Made by a program: the position numbers and the translations under genes. Below the pieces are notes generated by a model. That model was given only the letters and a program-made list of their open reading frames with translations, did no database searches and was not told where the DNA came from. A stretch of DNA of 5,023 nucleotides from Campylobacter sp. UBA1713 (lineage in GTDB: Bacteria > Campylobacterota > Campylobacteria > Campylobacterales > Campylobacteraceae): NCBI GenBank assembly GCA_002317305.1, contig DCIZ01000039.1, positions 766 through 5,788 on the forward strand. Direction: 5' to 3'. Below, piece by piece: positions 5,021-5,023 of this stretch; the stretch's first letter is position 1, and each line of letters opens with the position of its first letter.

Positions 5021-5023
5021 TTT

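Noticed and set aside
1..5023. tRNA, rRNA and known small RNA genes
   Set aside because: No cloverleaf signature or rRNA-like sequence was noticed on either strand.

Overview
The window looks like a chromosomal segment of a Campylobacter-type epsilonproteobacterium (Campylobacterota). The reasons are protein content, gene order, short TA(T/A)AAT -10 boxes preceded by T-rich sequence rather than a clear -35, and an extreme abundance of the word AAATTT. Base composition is near 45% G+C by rough count, which is high for the genus and fits the oral C. gracilis / rectus / showae / curvus group. The unusual state of the flagellar gene flhF (short, eroded GTPase motifs, no flhG directly behind it) makes a non-motile member such as C. 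gracilis the best guess. That species assignment is inference.

Left part, all on the minus strand and transcribed right to left: aroQ (type II dehydroquinase, 2844-3338), an M24 Xaa-Pro-type aminopeptidase (1635-2654), folK (1115-1633) and a divergent flhF (124-1098). The peptidase and folK are separated by one base and folK and flhF by 16 bases, so these three form a tight operon. It ends in a large foldback with eight T residues (19-98, minus strand), so flhF is the last gene of the unit. A 102-bp foldback element with terminal inverted repeats (2742-2843) sits exactly at the aroQ stop codon, flanked by TTA on both sides. A 16-base perfect copy of its end lies at the left edge of the window (1-16), also followed by TTA, so a dispersed MITE-like family appears to bracket the operon.

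Middle part: a divergent promoter region (3339-3423) separates aroQ from the plus-strand pair ribA (GTP cyclohydrolase II, 3424-3975) and ubiE/menG (quinone C-methyltransferase, 4004-4723). It contains a perfect 17-bp dyad.

Right end: after ubiE there is no conventional gene. The 300 bases hold a short stretch resembling a dispersed bacterial repeat phrase (4738-4778), a strong Campylobacter-style -10 box (4850-4855), a roughly 50-base leader, and a 35-codon ORF (4913-5020). Its peptide keeps a strict seven-residue hydrophobic periodicity over its whole length, as expected for a membrane-active or coiled-coil micropeptide such as a type I toxin. This is the best candidate in the window for something undescribed.

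The recognised enzymes are housekeeping: shikimate pathway, folate, riboflavin and menaquinone synthesis, and peptide turnover. The accessory signal lies in the foldback elements, the decaying flhF and the micropeptide locus.
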